From JANWHQ01 sp963775275 (GTDB lineage Bacteria > Pseudomonadota > Alphaproteobacteria > Caulobacterales > Caulobacteraceae): DNA of 64,000 nucleotides. The position numbers were made by a program, and so were the translations under genes. The notes under the pieces were generated by a model. The model made no database searches. It worked only from the letters and a program-made list of their open reading frames with translations, and had not been told where the DNA came from. Below, piece after piece: positions 8,331 to 17,473 of this stretch (position 1 is the first letter of the stretch; every line of letters begins with the position of its first letter). Location: positions 3,100,001 to 3,164,000 of the forward strand of contig CAVZII010000005.1 of the NCBI GenBank assembly GCA_963775275.1, written 5' to 3'.

Positions 8331-8902
8331 ATGGCATCGCGTGAAATCGGCCAGCAGCCGTTGCGGAAATGCCTGTTCTGCGAACTCGAACACGAACAGT
8401 CCAGAACACCTTTGGCCGACGTGGATGCGCAAGCACTTCGTCCGGACCGCTCATGACGAACGACGCTATGGCTACGCCCGCGTCAGCAAGGGCGGAGAGT
8501 CACTCGAAATCCGCCTGGCGGCCATTGCACGGGCACACGACGACCCAAAAATTCCGCCACGTCTGCGCGAGATGCAATCATGGATGGATGAGCGGACTTG
8601 AGGTCGCGGCGCGGCCTTTTGTCGAGTCAATGCTTCAAGGTCACCGCACTCCCTTAGACGGTTTGGCAATCGAGACGGTCGCGGCCTGGATCACTCTCAA
8701 AATGATGATCTATGAGACCGTGGTGCCGTCTGAGGCCGTCTTCTCTAGGAAGGAGACACCAAGGTTCGCTCAGGACAAAAAAATACCGGAAGGCGTGCGG
8801 ATCTGGCTTTCACGCACCGAAAACTCGGAGCATCGCGCAATGATTAGAAAATCATTTGCGCGCTTCTCACATGGACTCCCACGCCGGCCCGCCCTTCCGT
8901 AA
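8331..8902 (+). pseudogene. decayed HNH-endonuclease-like gene with two frameshifts
   Basis: Three frames must be joined to read one protein: LRKCLFCELEHEQ from ATG 8331, then SPEHLWPTWMRKHFVRT one frame on, then HVCARCNHGWMSGLE with a downstream helical part (ETVAAWITLKMMIYE). Together they give C-x2-C ... EH-x-W-P-x-W ... C-x2-C-N-x-GWM-x-x-LE, a zinc/HNH-like arrangement seen in uncharacterised phage- and island-borne proteins. Shifts fall near 8395-8405 and 8530-8545, and the C-terminus looks short. Lower GC content than surrounding genes supports foreign origin. Confidence 0.6.
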
Positions 8903-8917
8903 CGGCGGCGCAGCCGG

Positions 8918-8993
8918 CTAGTGTCCCGATTCCGAAGTTCGCCAGCGCTTTTTGCCAGGCAGATGCGAACTTCGGAATCGATCGGGACACTAG
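8918..8993. repeat. large paired palindrome 1 (CTAGTG...GAAGTTCGC)
   Basis: The left arm runs from CTAGTGTCCCGAT to CCGAAGTTCGC and is mirrored on the right. The right arm carries an additional CGAT. Each arm is 25-29 bp around a loop of about 22 bp. It begins just after the decayed HNH gene and shares its outer CTAGTG and inner GAAGTTCGC with palindrome 2. Confidence 0.85.
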
Positions 8994-9006
8994 CAAGTCT
9001 ATGATT

Positions 9007-9084
9007 CTAGTGTGGTTTAAGGATCAGAAGTTCGCAACTGCGGGAGCCGCCATCATCATGCGAACTTCTGATCCACCACACTAG
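9007..9084. repeat. large paired palindrome 2 (CTAGTG...GAAGTTCGCA)
   Basis: The left arm begins CTAGTGTGGT, continues GGATCAGAAG and ends TTCGCA; the right arm mirrors it as TGCGAACTTC...CACACTAG, with a 4-bp difference. Arms are about 26-30 bp around a loop of about 22 bp. It ends 31 bp before the transporter start, so it must lie within or next to the promoter or 5' leader of that gene. Confidence 0.85.
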
Positions 9085-9115
9085 ATGGGGTCACAGACAA
9101 CGGGAGGGGATCACC

Positions 9116-10480
9116 ATGGCGGCGTCGGCAGCCACGACCTTTGGCGAGGCGCTGTCGCGCGCGCCCCTGCGCGCCTTCCAGTGGGCGACCGTCGCGATCT
9201 GCATGCTGGTGCTGGTCTGCGACGGGATCGACATGCAGCTGCTCGGCATCGTCGCGCCGCTGGTCATCAAGGACTTCGGCGTCGGCCGCGGCGCCTTCGG
9301 CATCGCGATGAGCGCCGCCCTGGTGGGGTTCGGCCTGGGCGCCTGGGGCGGCGGCCGGCTCGGCGATGCGATCGGCCGGCGCTGGTCGCTCGCGCTGGCC
9401 GCCCTGGTGTTCGCGCTCGCGACCGTGGCCGCCAGCCGCGCCGACGGGGTCTGGACCCTGGCCTTGTGGCGGGTGCTCGGCGGGGTCGGCTTCGGCGCGG
9501 CCTATTCGAACACCCTGGCGATGGCGAGCGAGTGGCTGCCCGAGCGCCTGCGGCCGGTCGCGGTCAGCACCCTTTCGGTCGGCACCCCGCTGGGCGGCAC
9601 GGTGGCCGGCTGGCTCGGCCCGGGCCTCGCCCTCGCCTACGGCTGGCGCGGGACGTTCGTGGTCTTTGGCGCGTCGACGTTGCTGCTGGTGGTGGTCGTG
9701 CTGGCGATCCTGCGCGACAGCCCCTCGTTCCTGCTGGCGAGGGGCAAGCCGGATCAGGCCGCGAAGGCCGCGCGCCGGGTGCTCGCACAGGACGTCCAGC
9801 TGACGCCCGACCGGCACGACCGGGGGGTCGGCGGCGGTCCCTCGATCGGCGTCCTGGATCGCAGCAACCTGCGGCTCAACATCGGCGTGGGAGTCGCCTT
9901 CGCCGCCTCCGCCCTGGTCGCCTACGGCATCCTCAACTGGACGACGACCTTCCTCACCGCGGCAGGGTTCACCCTGGGCCAGGCGGGCAATGTCGTCTCC
10001 GTCGCGGGGATCACCTCGATGGTCGGATCAGTCGCCGCAGGCGTCGTCACCCGCCGGTTCGGGTCGCAGCGCGTGATGGCCGCGGTGAGCGCGACCCTGG
10101 TGGTCCTGCTGCTCGGTCTGGGCTTCGTCATCGAGACCCTGCCCGCCGCGCCCGACGTGGGCCAGCGCCTGCTGGTGCTGATCCTCCTGGGCGCCGCGGC
10201 GGCGGTGTTCAGCGCCGCGATCGCGACCCTCTATGTGGTCATGGCCCTCGGCTACCCGCAGTCGTGCCGCTCCGCCGGCATCGGTTTCGGCATCTTCATG
10301 AGCCGCGTGGGCGCGATCTCGGCGAGCGGCCTCGGCGGCGCCCTGCTCGACCTCGGAAAGGGCAGCGTGATCCCGTTCTTCGCAGTCCTGGCCGTGAGCG
10401 CGGTGCTGGTCTCGGCGGCCGCCTTCATCGTCGACCGCCACGTGCCGCCGGCGCGCTCAGGGCGAGCCGGTCCGGCCTAG
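9116..10480 (+). CDS. MFS transporter, aromatic acid:H+ symporter (AAHS) type
   Basis: A 454-residue inner-membrane protein with about twelve hydrophobic segments. The first helix holds DGIDMQLLGI, the AAHS-style charged motif, and the loop after helix 2 has GGRLGDAIGRRW, the MFS signature. A central cytosolic loop (about residues 205-245) is present. AAHS members import benzoate-like and other aromatic acids with protons. GGGAGGGG sits 7 bases before the ATG. It opens a block of genes for uptake and oxidation of an organic substrate; the transported compound is unknown. Confidence 0.85.
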   Translation: MAASAATTFGEALSRAPLRAFQWATVAICMLVLVCDGIDMQLLGIVAPLVIKDFGVGRGAFGIAMSAALVGFGLGAWGGGRLGDAIGRRWSLALAALVFALATVAASRADGVWTLALWRVLGGVGFGAAYSNTLAMASEWLPERLRPVAVSTLSVGTPLGGTVAGWLGPGLALAYGWRGTFVVFGASTLLLVVVVLAILRDSPSFLLARGKPDQAAKAARRVLAQDVQLTPDRHDRGVGGGPSIGVLDRSNLRLNIGVGVAFAASALVAYGILNWTTTFLTAAGFTLGQAGNVVSVAGITSMVGSVAAGVVTRRFGSQRVMAAVSATLVVLLLGLGFVIETLPAAPDVGQRLLVLILLGAAAAVFSAAIATLYVVMALGYPQSCRSAGIGFGIFMSRVGAISASGLGGALLDLGKGSVIPFFAVLAVSAVLVSAAAFIVDRHVPPARSGRAGPA

Positions 10481-10561
10481 TCTCTGATCTAGGAGATCGA
10501 GCCGGCGCTGGGCGAACCGTCGGGCGTCGCTGACCAGATCGGCGCTTTGGCCCCGGGGCTC

Positions 10562-11500
10562 CTACGACCCCGGCCCGGTTCCCCAGCCGGAGTGGAGCTG
10601 GCCGTTGCCGCGGAAGAAGGCCGAGATGTGCCGGATCAGGCCGTCCTGGACCTTGAACACCTCCATCACCACCGAGCCGTTGTTGGCCGGGTACTCGGGC
10701 GGGGTGGTGAAATTGCCCACGGCGAGGACCACGCCGTGCTCGACGTCGGCGATGTAGAAGCGCCGGTTCACGACGTTCCACTTCATGCGCGGGATCTGGA
10801 ACTCCCCGCCGCAGCTGCCGGCGGTGGCCGGGGCGTTCACCGTGAAGGTCCCGAGCTCGACCCTCTGGCACTCCGGGTGCCAGGGGACCTGATGGTCGTC
10901 GACCTTGTGCGAGACCGCGTCGAAATAGAGGTCGGCGATGTGGAACAGCGCCTGGCGCGAGACCCGTTCGCCCAGCGGCAGGACGGTGTCGTAGATCCGG
11001 TCGGGCAGGTGCAGGTCCGCGGGATCGGCGCCGAAGCCGCCCGGCGGCTTCTGGTACGAGATCTCCTCGATCTCGGTGATCTTCCGGTCCTGGACCTTGA
11101 GGCGCACGACATAGAACCACCAGCGCGGCGGAGCGGCGGCGCCGGGCGTCGGCGGCGCGCCCGGCCCGCCCGGGCGCGTGGCGGTGGTGACGATCCCGTA
11201 GAAGACCGCCGCGCCGGTGACCGGGTCCACGAAGGCCTGGCGGTAGGGGATGCGCCGGAGCGGCCCCCAGGCCTCGCCCTTGCCGGGCGCGGAGAGGACG
11301 CCGTTGGAGGTGACGCGCACCGTCCTCGCCAGCGGCAGGGCCGAGACGTCGTTGTCGGTCAGGGCCTCGGTGTAGGCCGTCAGCGCCTGGAGCAGGCATC
11401 GCCGGTCGCAGGGCGCCGCGCCCTTGGCCCAGGCCGGCGCGGCGGCGAGGACCGCCAGGGCCAAGGCCGCGGACATCGGTCCGATCCGAAATGATCGCAT
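10562..11500 (-). CDS. secreted CDRxCL-family protein, copy 1 (unknown function)
   Basis: A 312-residue protein with a signal peptide (about residues 1-25). The mature part starts with PCDRRCLLQALTAYTEAL, then LPLARTVRVTSNGV, and after a middle region carries EFQIPRMKWN, FYIADVEHGVVLAVGNF and a C-terminal strand set with VMEVFKVQDGLIRHISAFF. Copies 2 and 3 in this window share the pattern. I recall similar proteins under the label DUF8021 but am not sure of the number; the second half looks like an NTF2-type cone. ATG 11500 is preceded by GGAGGAAGCTC. It is divergent from the PQQ dehydrogenase. Function unknown; probably periplasmic. Confidence 0.75.
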   Translation of the reverse strand: MRSFRIGPMSAALALAVLAAAPAWAKGAAPCDRRCLLQALTAYTEALTDNDVSALPLARTVRVTSNGVLSAPGKGEAWGPLRRIPYRQAFVDPVTGAAVFYGIVTTATRPGGPGAPPTPGAAAPPRWWFYVVRLKVQDRKITEIEEISYQKPPGGFGADPADLHLPDRIYDTVLPLGERVSRQALFHIADLYFDAVSHKVDDHQVPWHPECQRVELGTFTVNAPATAGSCGGEFQIPRMKWNVVNRRFYIADVEHGVVLAVGNFTTPPEYPANNGSVVMEVFKVQDGLIRHISAFFRGNGQLHSGWGTGPGS

Positions 11501-11689
11501 GAGCTTCCTCCCATCGCTGTCCCTATGCGGCGCCCGGCCGCCGGCGTCCGGTGGGCCGGACGCGCCTTCCAGAACGGTCAAGCCTCGCGGCCATGTCAGT
11601 CAAGTCGGCGGCCGGGCAGTCGTCCTATTCGTTGGAGGCCGGACTGGGAGTCGACGAGGTCCGGGCGTGGGGAGCGATCGGGAGGGGGC

Positions 11690-13837
11690 ATGCGCGGCAG
11701 GGCTTGGCTGATCGGGCTTTGCGGCCTTGCGGCTGGGGGCGTGGCGCTTTGCGCGACCCTGGGCTCGGCCCTGGGCGCAGCGCGCCCGGCCGCGGGCCCC
11801 GCCGCGGTCGACCAGCGCCGGCTGGAGGCCGCGGACCAGGAGCCCGGCCAGTGGCTGACGGTGGGCCGCGACTGGCGCGAGCAGCGCTTCAGCCCGCTCA
11901 CCCAGATCAACGACAGGACGGTGGGGCGCCTGGGCCTGGCCTGGTACGCCGACCTCAACACCTACCGTGGCGTCGAAGGCACGCCGCTGGAGGTGGACGG
12001 GGTGCTCTACAACATCTCCGCCTGGGACATCACGACCGCCTACGACGCGGTCACAGGCAAGCCGCTGTGGACCTACGACCCCAAGGTCCCGGTCTCCTGG
12101 GCGAGGCTCACCTGCTGCGGGCCGGTCAGCCGGGGCCTGGCGGCCTGGCACGGCAAGATCATCCTCGCCACCATCGACGGCCGGCTGATCGCTCTCGACG
12201 CCCGGACCGGCCATCCGGTCTGGACGGCCAACACCCTGGAGGCGGGCCAGCCGCTGTCGGTCACCGGCGCGCCGCGCATCGCCGACGGCAAGGTGGTGAT
12301 CGGCAACAGCGGCGGCGACCTCGGCTCGCGCGGCTACATCTCGGCGTACGACGCCGACACCGGCGCCTTCGCCTGGAAGTTCTACATCGTCCCCGGCGAC
12401 CCCTCGAAACCCGACGGCGCCGCCTCGGACCCGATCATGCCCATGGCCGCCGGGACCTGGCATGGCGAGTGGTGGAAGCAGGGCGGCGGCGGCAACGACT
12501 GGGACTCCATGGTCTACGACCCGAAGCTCCATCTCGTGATCTTCGGGACCGGCAACGGCTCGCCCCACCCCCTGAAGTTCCGCAGCCCCGGCGGCGGCGA
12601 CAACCTGTTCCTCTGCTCGATCGTGGCGGTGGATGCGCGCACGGGCAGGTACGCCTGGCACTACCAGGAGATCCCCGGCGAGGAGTGGGACTACGACTGC
12701 ACCGCGCCCCTGATCCTGGCCGACCTGAAGATCGGCGGGAAGACGCGCCAGGTGGTGATGCAGGCGCCCAAGGACGGGTTCTTCTATGTGGTGGACCGGC
12801 GCACGGGGAAGCTCATCTCGGCCAAGGCCTACGTCCCCAACACCTGGGCCTCGGGCGTGGACCTGAAGACCGGGCGGCCCCGGATCAACCCCGACGCCTA
12901 TCCCACCGAGACGCCGCACCTGATGACTCCGGGCTACGGCGGCGGGCACAACTGGAACCCGATGTCGTTCAGCCCCAGGACCGGGCTCGTCTACATCCCG
13001 GCCCAGGAGACCTGGATGGTCGAGTCCGTGCTGCCGGACGGCCAGTTCAAGTTCATGAAGGGCCGCTCGACCCTGGGCGCCGGGTTCCGCAACGACCCCG
13101 AGCTGCGCAAGACCCTGAACGCCGAGGCGGCGCGGCGCGAGAAGGGGTACCTCCTGGCCTGGGATCCGGTGCGTCAACGGGAAGCCTGGCGCGTCCCCCA
13201 TCCCCACGCCGGCAGCGGCGGGACCATGGTCACCGCCGGCAACCTCGTGGTCCAGGGCACGATCAGGAAGACCCTGGCGATCTACCGCGCGGACAATGGC
13301 CGCAAGCTCTGGGAAATGCCCGTCGGCAGCGTGCAGGTGTCCGGCGCGGCGACCTACATGGTCCGCGGCCGCCAGTACCTGGCGGTCAACGCCGGCTGGA
13401 ACAGCGCCGTGGTCCAGAACCTGGACGAAGGCGGGGTCCCGTTCACTTTCGCCCCGGCGCGCCTGCTGGTCTTCGCCCTGGACGCCAAGGGCGTGAAGCT
13501 GCCGCCCGCGCCGGCGGCCAATGCGATCCCGGCGCCGCCGTCCGAGCCCCAGCCCGAGGACAAGGTCCTCAGGGGCGACGGCCTCTATGCCGCCAACTGC
13601 GCCCTGTGCCACGGCCAGAACGCCGCGGGCGGGGTCAAGGACCTGCGCCACATGACCCCCGAGACCCATGCGGCCTTCCTCGACATCGTGCTCGGCGGCA
13701 AGCTGAAGGACCAGGGCATGGAGCCTTTCGCCGACCGGCTGAGCCGCGAGGACGCCGAGGCCATCCACGCCTATCTCATCTCCCGCGCCCAGGAAGACTG
13801 GCAACCCGACTTCGCCCACCCGCCGCCGAGGAAATGA
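11690..13837 (+). CDS. PQQ-dependent alcohol dehydrogenase with cytochrome c domain
   Basis: A 715-residue periplasmic quinohaemoprotein. The signal segment covers about residues 1-33. An eight-bladed propeller follows with W-motif repeats (e.g. YDAVTGKPLWTYDP), the adjacent disulfide cysteines 142-143, and EEWDYDCTAPLIL around the catalytic Asp region. The C-terminal domain binds haem c through CALCH (637-641), with GMEPF supplying the likely Met ligand (677). Such enzymes oxidise primary or aromatic alcohols and pass electrons to the respiratory chain. GGAGGGGG precedes ATG 11690. A close paralogue lies at 22807-24931. Substrate unknown. Confidence 0.92.
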   Translation: MRGRAWLIGLCGLAAGGVALCATLGSALGAARPAAGPAAVDQRRLEAADQEPGQWLTVGRDWREQRFSPLTQINDRTVGRLGLAWYADLNTYRGVEGTPLEVDGVLYNISAWDITTAYDAVTGKPLWTYDPKVPVSWARLTCCGPVSRGLAAWHGKIILATIDGRLIALDARTGHPVWTANTLEAGQPLSVTGAPRIADGKVVIGNSGGDLGSRGYISAYDADTGAFAWKFYIVPGDPSKPDGAASDPIMPMAAGTWHGEWWKQGGGGNDWDSMVYDPKLHLVIFGTGNGSPHPLKFRSPGGGDNLFLCSIVAVDARTGRYAWHYQEIPGEEWDYDCTAPLILADLKIGGKTRQVVMQAPKDGFFYVVDRRTGKLISAKAYVPNTWASGVDLKTGRPRINPDAYPTETPHLMTPGYGGGHNWNPMSFSPRTGLVYIPAQETWMVESVLPDGQFKFMKGRSTLGAGFRNDPELRKTLNAEAARREKGYLLAWDPVRQREAWRVPHPHAGSGGTMVTAGNLVVQGTIRKTLAIYRADNGRKLWEMPVGSVQVSGAATYMVRGRQYLAVNAGWNSAVVQNLDEGGVPFTFAPARLLVFALDAKGVKLPPAPAANAIPAPPSEPQPEDKVLRGDGLYAANCALCHGQNAAGGVKDLRHMTPETHAAFLDIVLGGKLKDQGMEPFADRLSREDAEAIHAYLISRAQEDWQPDFAHPPPRK

Positions 13838-13878
13838 GCTGGAGCAAGTCGCGATCGGGATGACTCGCCTCTCTCATC

Positions 13879-13981
13879 GTCATCCCCGGCCGAGCGCGCC
13901 AGCGCGAGTTGCCGGGGACCCATGAACACAGCCGAGCGAGGTGTTCATGGACGGCCGGGACAGAGCCCGGCCATGACGGCG
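13879..13981. repeat. dispersed repeat R2, copy 1
   Basis: This intergenic block reads TCATCCCCGG..., passes through two GAACAC/GTGTTC arms (CATGAACACAGC and GGTGTTCATGG), and ends GAGCCCGGCCATGACGG. A related block lies at 51719-51800. It sits between converging genes. Confidence 0.7.
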
Positions 13982-14032
13982 GTTGTTTGTTTGAGCCGAC
14001 CCTGACTCCGGCTGAGCGCCGCCTACCCCCGC

Positions 14033-15008
14033 TCACCGCCCCTCGAAGGGCGAGGGCATGAGATAGGGCTGGGCGTCCGAGACCGACTGGATGCGCCAGA
14101 GCTTGCCGCCGCGGACCTTGAAGGCGGTGATGAAACCCACCGAATAGGGATAGTCCGCCGCCCAGCTGAGGCCCTTGCCCTCGGCCGGCTTGGGCGCGCG
14201 AGCGGGCAGGTCGAAGAAGCCGGTGGCGACCACGACCCCGCGGGTCTCGTCCACAATCGGGAAATGCCGCGCCCGTACGGCGGCGATCGGCTTGAACACG
14301 CGGGCGCGGATCTGGGCCTCGCAGCCGGCGACGCCGCCCTCCGCGCCGGGACCGGAGGTCGTGTCCAGGCCATTGTCGATGCGCGTGCAGCGGGGATCGA
14401 GGGCGGCCCTGGCGGGCGCGCCGCCAGCGAGGGCGTCGAAGTAGCCGTTCACGATGGTCTTCAGTCTGTCGCGGCCTGGACGCGCCTTGGCCGGCAGCGC
14501 CTGGGCGAAGGCGAGGTCGGGTCGGTAGGCCGAGGTGTCGCCCCATTGCGGCGGGCCGCCCCGGCGGCGCACCACCGCCTCGGCCTCGGCGATCTTGCCG
14601 CCCGCGACCTCGAGCCTCACGGCGAAGAAGGCCGGCTGGCCGTGCTCCTCGACCACGCCGAACCAGGCGACCTGGCCGGTCCGGGGATCGGCGGCCTCGA
14701 GCACGGGGGCCCCGTGGCCGCTGGCCGCGCCCCAGATCCCGTCGCCGATGTCCATGGAGACGCTGTTCTCGGAATAGCGGACGATGTCGGCCCAGGGCAG
14801 GGTCTCGGGCGTCTGGGCCGCGAGGGCGTCCATGTAGCGCCCGGCGACGCCGATCAGGCAGGCGCGGTCGCAGGCCGGGCGCCTGGCGGGCGTGGGCGCG
14901 GTGAGGATGCGGCCTGGGGCCGGCGTCGGCCGGGCCGAGCGCCGCGCCGGCGAGGATCAGGCCGGCGAGGGCGGCGGCGACCGAGCGCCTGGCGATGCGG
15001 GGGCTCAT
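14033..15008 (-). pseudogene. secreted CDRxCL-family protein, copy 2, frameshifted after the signal peptide
   Basis: ATG 15008 (GGAGG 8 bases ahead) begins a good signal peptide (MSPRIARRSVAAALAG...). The mature part, RRPACDRACLIGVAGRYMDAL onward, is in another frame; the switch lies near 14890-14940. From residue CDRACL to the end the protein is intact and parallels copy 3: WFGVVEEHGQPAFFAVRLEV, then DETRGVVVATGFFD and a C-terminal FITAFKVRGGKLWRI. The start overlaps the stop of copy 3 as ATGA. Either an assembly indel or a young pseudogene; an internal ATG at 14833 would lose both the signal and the CDR motif. Confidence 0.75.
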
Positions 15009-15991
15009 CGGGACGCCTCCGGCATGGCCCAGGGCGAGTGCATGAAATAGGGCGCGTAGGTGAAGATCGCCTCGACCCGATAGATCCTGCCGTCACGGAT
15101 CTTGAAGGCCTCCATCAGGGTGATGGAGTTCGGCCACTTCAGCACCGTCCGCATCGTCTTGCCGTCGGTGGTCTTGTAGCTGTCGAAGGTGTTGGCGTGG
15201 TCGAAGAAGCCGGTGGCGACCACCACGCCCCGCTCCACGTCGATCAGGGGATAGCGCCGCTCGCGCACCCGCTTGTTGATCCGGTAGATGCCGAGCTTGA
15301 ACTGGGCCTCGCAGCCCTGGGCGATGGAGGCCGCACCCACGCCGCCGCGGGTCGTGGAGATGCCGTTCTCGGTGCGCTGGCAGTCCGGGTCGAACGGAGC
15401 GAAGACCGTCCCGTCGTTCAGCTCCACCGTGTTGAAGTAGGAATCCGCGACGGCCCGCAGGCGCTCGCGCGGCCGCCGCTCGTCGGGCGGCAGGATCTCG
15501 TTGAACGCCGGATCATGGGTGTAGGCCTTGGGATCGCCGAAGGGGGCGGGAATCCCGGTCTTGCGATGCACCACCGTCTCCACCTGGTCGATGCGGCCGT
15601 CCGCGACGTGGAGGCGCATGGCGTAATAGGCCGGCTGGCCGTGCTCTTCCACGAGGCCGAACCAGGCCGCCTGCTCGGTCGTGGGATCGGCGAGCTCGAG
15701 CCCGTCGCCGGACGCGCCGCTGATCGAGCCCCACAGGCCCTCGCCGATGGGGATGACCACGTCGTTCTCGGTGAAGACCACGCCTTTGGCGAGCGGCGCG
15801 CGGGCGGGGTCCTTGTGGACCAGGGCGTCCATGTAGCGGTGAAGGTCCCCGATCAGGCACGCCCGGTCGCAGGTCACCCGCGTCCAGGCGCTCGCCTCGC
15901 CGGGAGCCTGGGCCGCCGCGGGCTGGCCAAGGGCCAGGACGGCCGCCGCCGCGCCCGCCGCCATGGCCAGCCATGATCCGATCCTTCGCAT
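15005..15991 (-). CDS. secreted CDRxCL-family protein, copy 3 (unknown function)
   Basis: A 328-residue protein with signal peptide (about 1-28, ending AAAQA) followed by VTCDRACLIGDLHRYMDALV, APLAKGVVFTENDVV and GEGLWGSISG. The middle holds WFGLVEEHGQPAYYAMRLHVADGRI, and the C-terminal half repeats a cone-like pattern with YPLIDVERGVVVATGFFDH and LMEAFKIRDGRIYRVEAIF. The strands suggest two NTF2-like halves. GGAGGAGG precedes ATG 15991. It is coupled to copy 2 by ATGA and follows the SGNH hydrolase, so it likely belongs to one extracytoplasmic degradation operon. No catalytic residues can be assigned. Confidence 0.78.
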   Translation of the reverse strand: MRRIGSWLAMAAGAAAAVLALGQPAAAQAPGEASAWTRVTCDRACLIGDLHRYMDALVHKDPARAPLAKGVVFTENDVVIPIGEGLWGSISGASGDGLELADPTTEQAAWFGLVEEHGQPAYYAMRLHVADGRIDQVETVVHRKTGIPAPFGDPKAYTHDPAFNEILPPDERRPRERLRAVADSYFNTVELNDGTVFAPFDPDCQRTENGISTTRGGVGAASIAQGCEAQFKLGIYRINKRVRERRYPLIDVERGVVVATGFFDHANTFDSYKTTDGKTMRTVLKWPNSITLMEAFKIRDGRIYRVEAIFTYAPYFMHSPWAMPEASR

Positions 15992-16131
15992 CCGCCTCCT
16001 CCCGGCCCCGAGTCGCGATGTCGTCGGGCCTCGCCCCGAAAAGGCGGCGCCCGGCGCGGGCCGGTCAAGACCGCCGCGCCGGGCGCCAGTTGGGAGAGAT
16101 GATCGGCGGAGACGGGGCCGCGGCATGACGC

Positions 16132-17379
16132 TCACTTGAACAGCTTCAGGTCGATGGAGGCCGCGATCGCGCGATAGCCGGCGTCGCTGCCGTGCAGGTG
16201 GTCGCCCATGTGCCAGCCATCCCTGATCCGGCCGGGGTGGGCCGGGTCGCGGATCGCCTTGTCGAAGTCGAGCACGGCGTCGAACGCGCCGCTGGTGCGG
16301 ATCCACCTGTTGACCGCCTGGCGTTCGGCCTCGCCCTCGGCCGAATAGGTCGCCGCGCCCTCGTAGGGCGTGATGGTCGCCCCATAGATCCTGACCCCGT
16401 GGGCGCGGGCGCGCGCGATCAGCTGCCGGTAGCCGTCGATGATGTCCTCGGCGCTCACAGGCGCGCCGCCGTAGGTCTTGATGAAGCCAGAGAGCGGCCC
16501 CGCGCCGCCGCGCGGCGCCCGGGAAAGGCCGATGTCGTTGATGCCTTCGAACACGATCACATAGGCGAGGCCGGGCTGTGCGAGCACGTCGCGGTCGAAG
16601 CGGGCGAGCGCGCTGACGCCGAAGCCGTCGTTCAGGAGCCGGTTGCCGCTGATCCCTTCGTTCGCGACGTAGAGGGCGGGGCCGCTCTGCCGGACGAGGC
16701 GCTCGGCGAGTTGGTCGGGCCAGCGGCGGTTCGCATCCATGCTGGAGCCCACGCCGTCGGTGATGGAGTTGCCGAAGGCGACGATGGTGCGGCCGGGCCG
16801 CGCCGAGGCGACCTCGACGGCCGAGATCAGGGCGCGGCCCTGGACCTTCTCGGCGCCCGCCATGGCGGCCGCGCCCGTCGCGTCGCCGGGCAGGACGTAG
16901 GCCGTCTGGACCGAGGTGGCGTGGCAGGTGCAGACCGGCGCCGCGCCGGGCAGGTAGAGGCTGACGGCGAGGCTCGTGAGCGCCTTCACCGGCATCCTCA
17001 CCGGATCGCTCAGGAGCGGCGCGCCGGACGGCACGACGGCGGAAGGCCGCCCGCCGAAGGTCAGGGCGTGGTCGCTGCCAGGGCGGATCGCGCCGTCCGG
17101 GCCTGCGAAGGCGAGGTGCGCCGCCCCGATCCTGAGCGGGCCGTCGCCGAAGGCGTTGGTGAAGCGGATGCGGACCTCCTGGCCCCCGCCGCTGATCCGC
17201 ACGACCTGGCGGATGGTCTTGCCGCCGAGGGCGGGCGGGGGCGGAAAGCCGAGTGAGGCCGGCAGCGGCGCCTCGGCCGACGCGGCCCAGCTCGTCATCC
17301 AGTGCAGGTCTCCTGCGTGGGCCGCAGCCGCCATCAAGAGGCTGGCAGCGAAAGCGATCACGGGGGCGCAGCGGCTCAT
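16132..17379 (-). CDS. secreted SGNH/GDSL hydrolase
   Basis: A 415-residue protein with a signal peptide (1-22). An N-terminal beta domain of about 170 residues precedes the SGNH core, where the nucleophile is in IVAFGNSITDG (Ser205), block II glycine in NEGISGNRLL, block III Asn in EGINDIG, and the Asp-His pair in MGDHLHGSDAGY. These are the four SGNH blocks of a lipase/esterase fold; family members deacylate or deacetylate esters. ATG 17379 has GGAGG at good spacing. It lies between the TonB receptor and the CDRxCL genes on the same strand, so an ester substrate crossing the outer membrane is plausible but unproven. Confidence 0.88.
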   Translation of the reverse strand: MSRCAPVIAFAASLLMAAAAHAGDLHWMTSWAASAEAPLPASLGFPPPPALGGKTIRQVVRISGGGQEVRIRFTNAFGDGPLRIGAAHLAFAGPDGAIRPGSDHALTFGGRPSAVVPSGAPLLSDPVRMPVKALTSLAVSLYLPGAAPVCTCHATSVQTAYVLPGDATGAAAMAGAEKVQGRALISAVEVASARPGRTIVAFGNSITDGVGSSMDANRRWPDQLAERLVRQSGPALYVANEGISGNRLLNDGFGVSALARFDRDVLAQPGLAYVIVFEGINDIGLSRAPRGGAGPLSGFIKTYGGAPVSAEDIIDGYRQLIARARAHGVRIYGATITPYEGAATYSAEGEAERQAVNRWIRTSGAFDAVLDFDKAIRDPAHPGRIRDGWHMGDHLHGSDAGYRAIAASIDLKLFK

Positions 17380-17473
17380 ATCATCCTCCAGTCTGCGCTC
17401 GACGACGCGACGGACCAAGCGCCCGGCCTCCGCCGCCCAAAGGGCGCGGAAGCCGGGGCTTGCGCGGGGCCGG

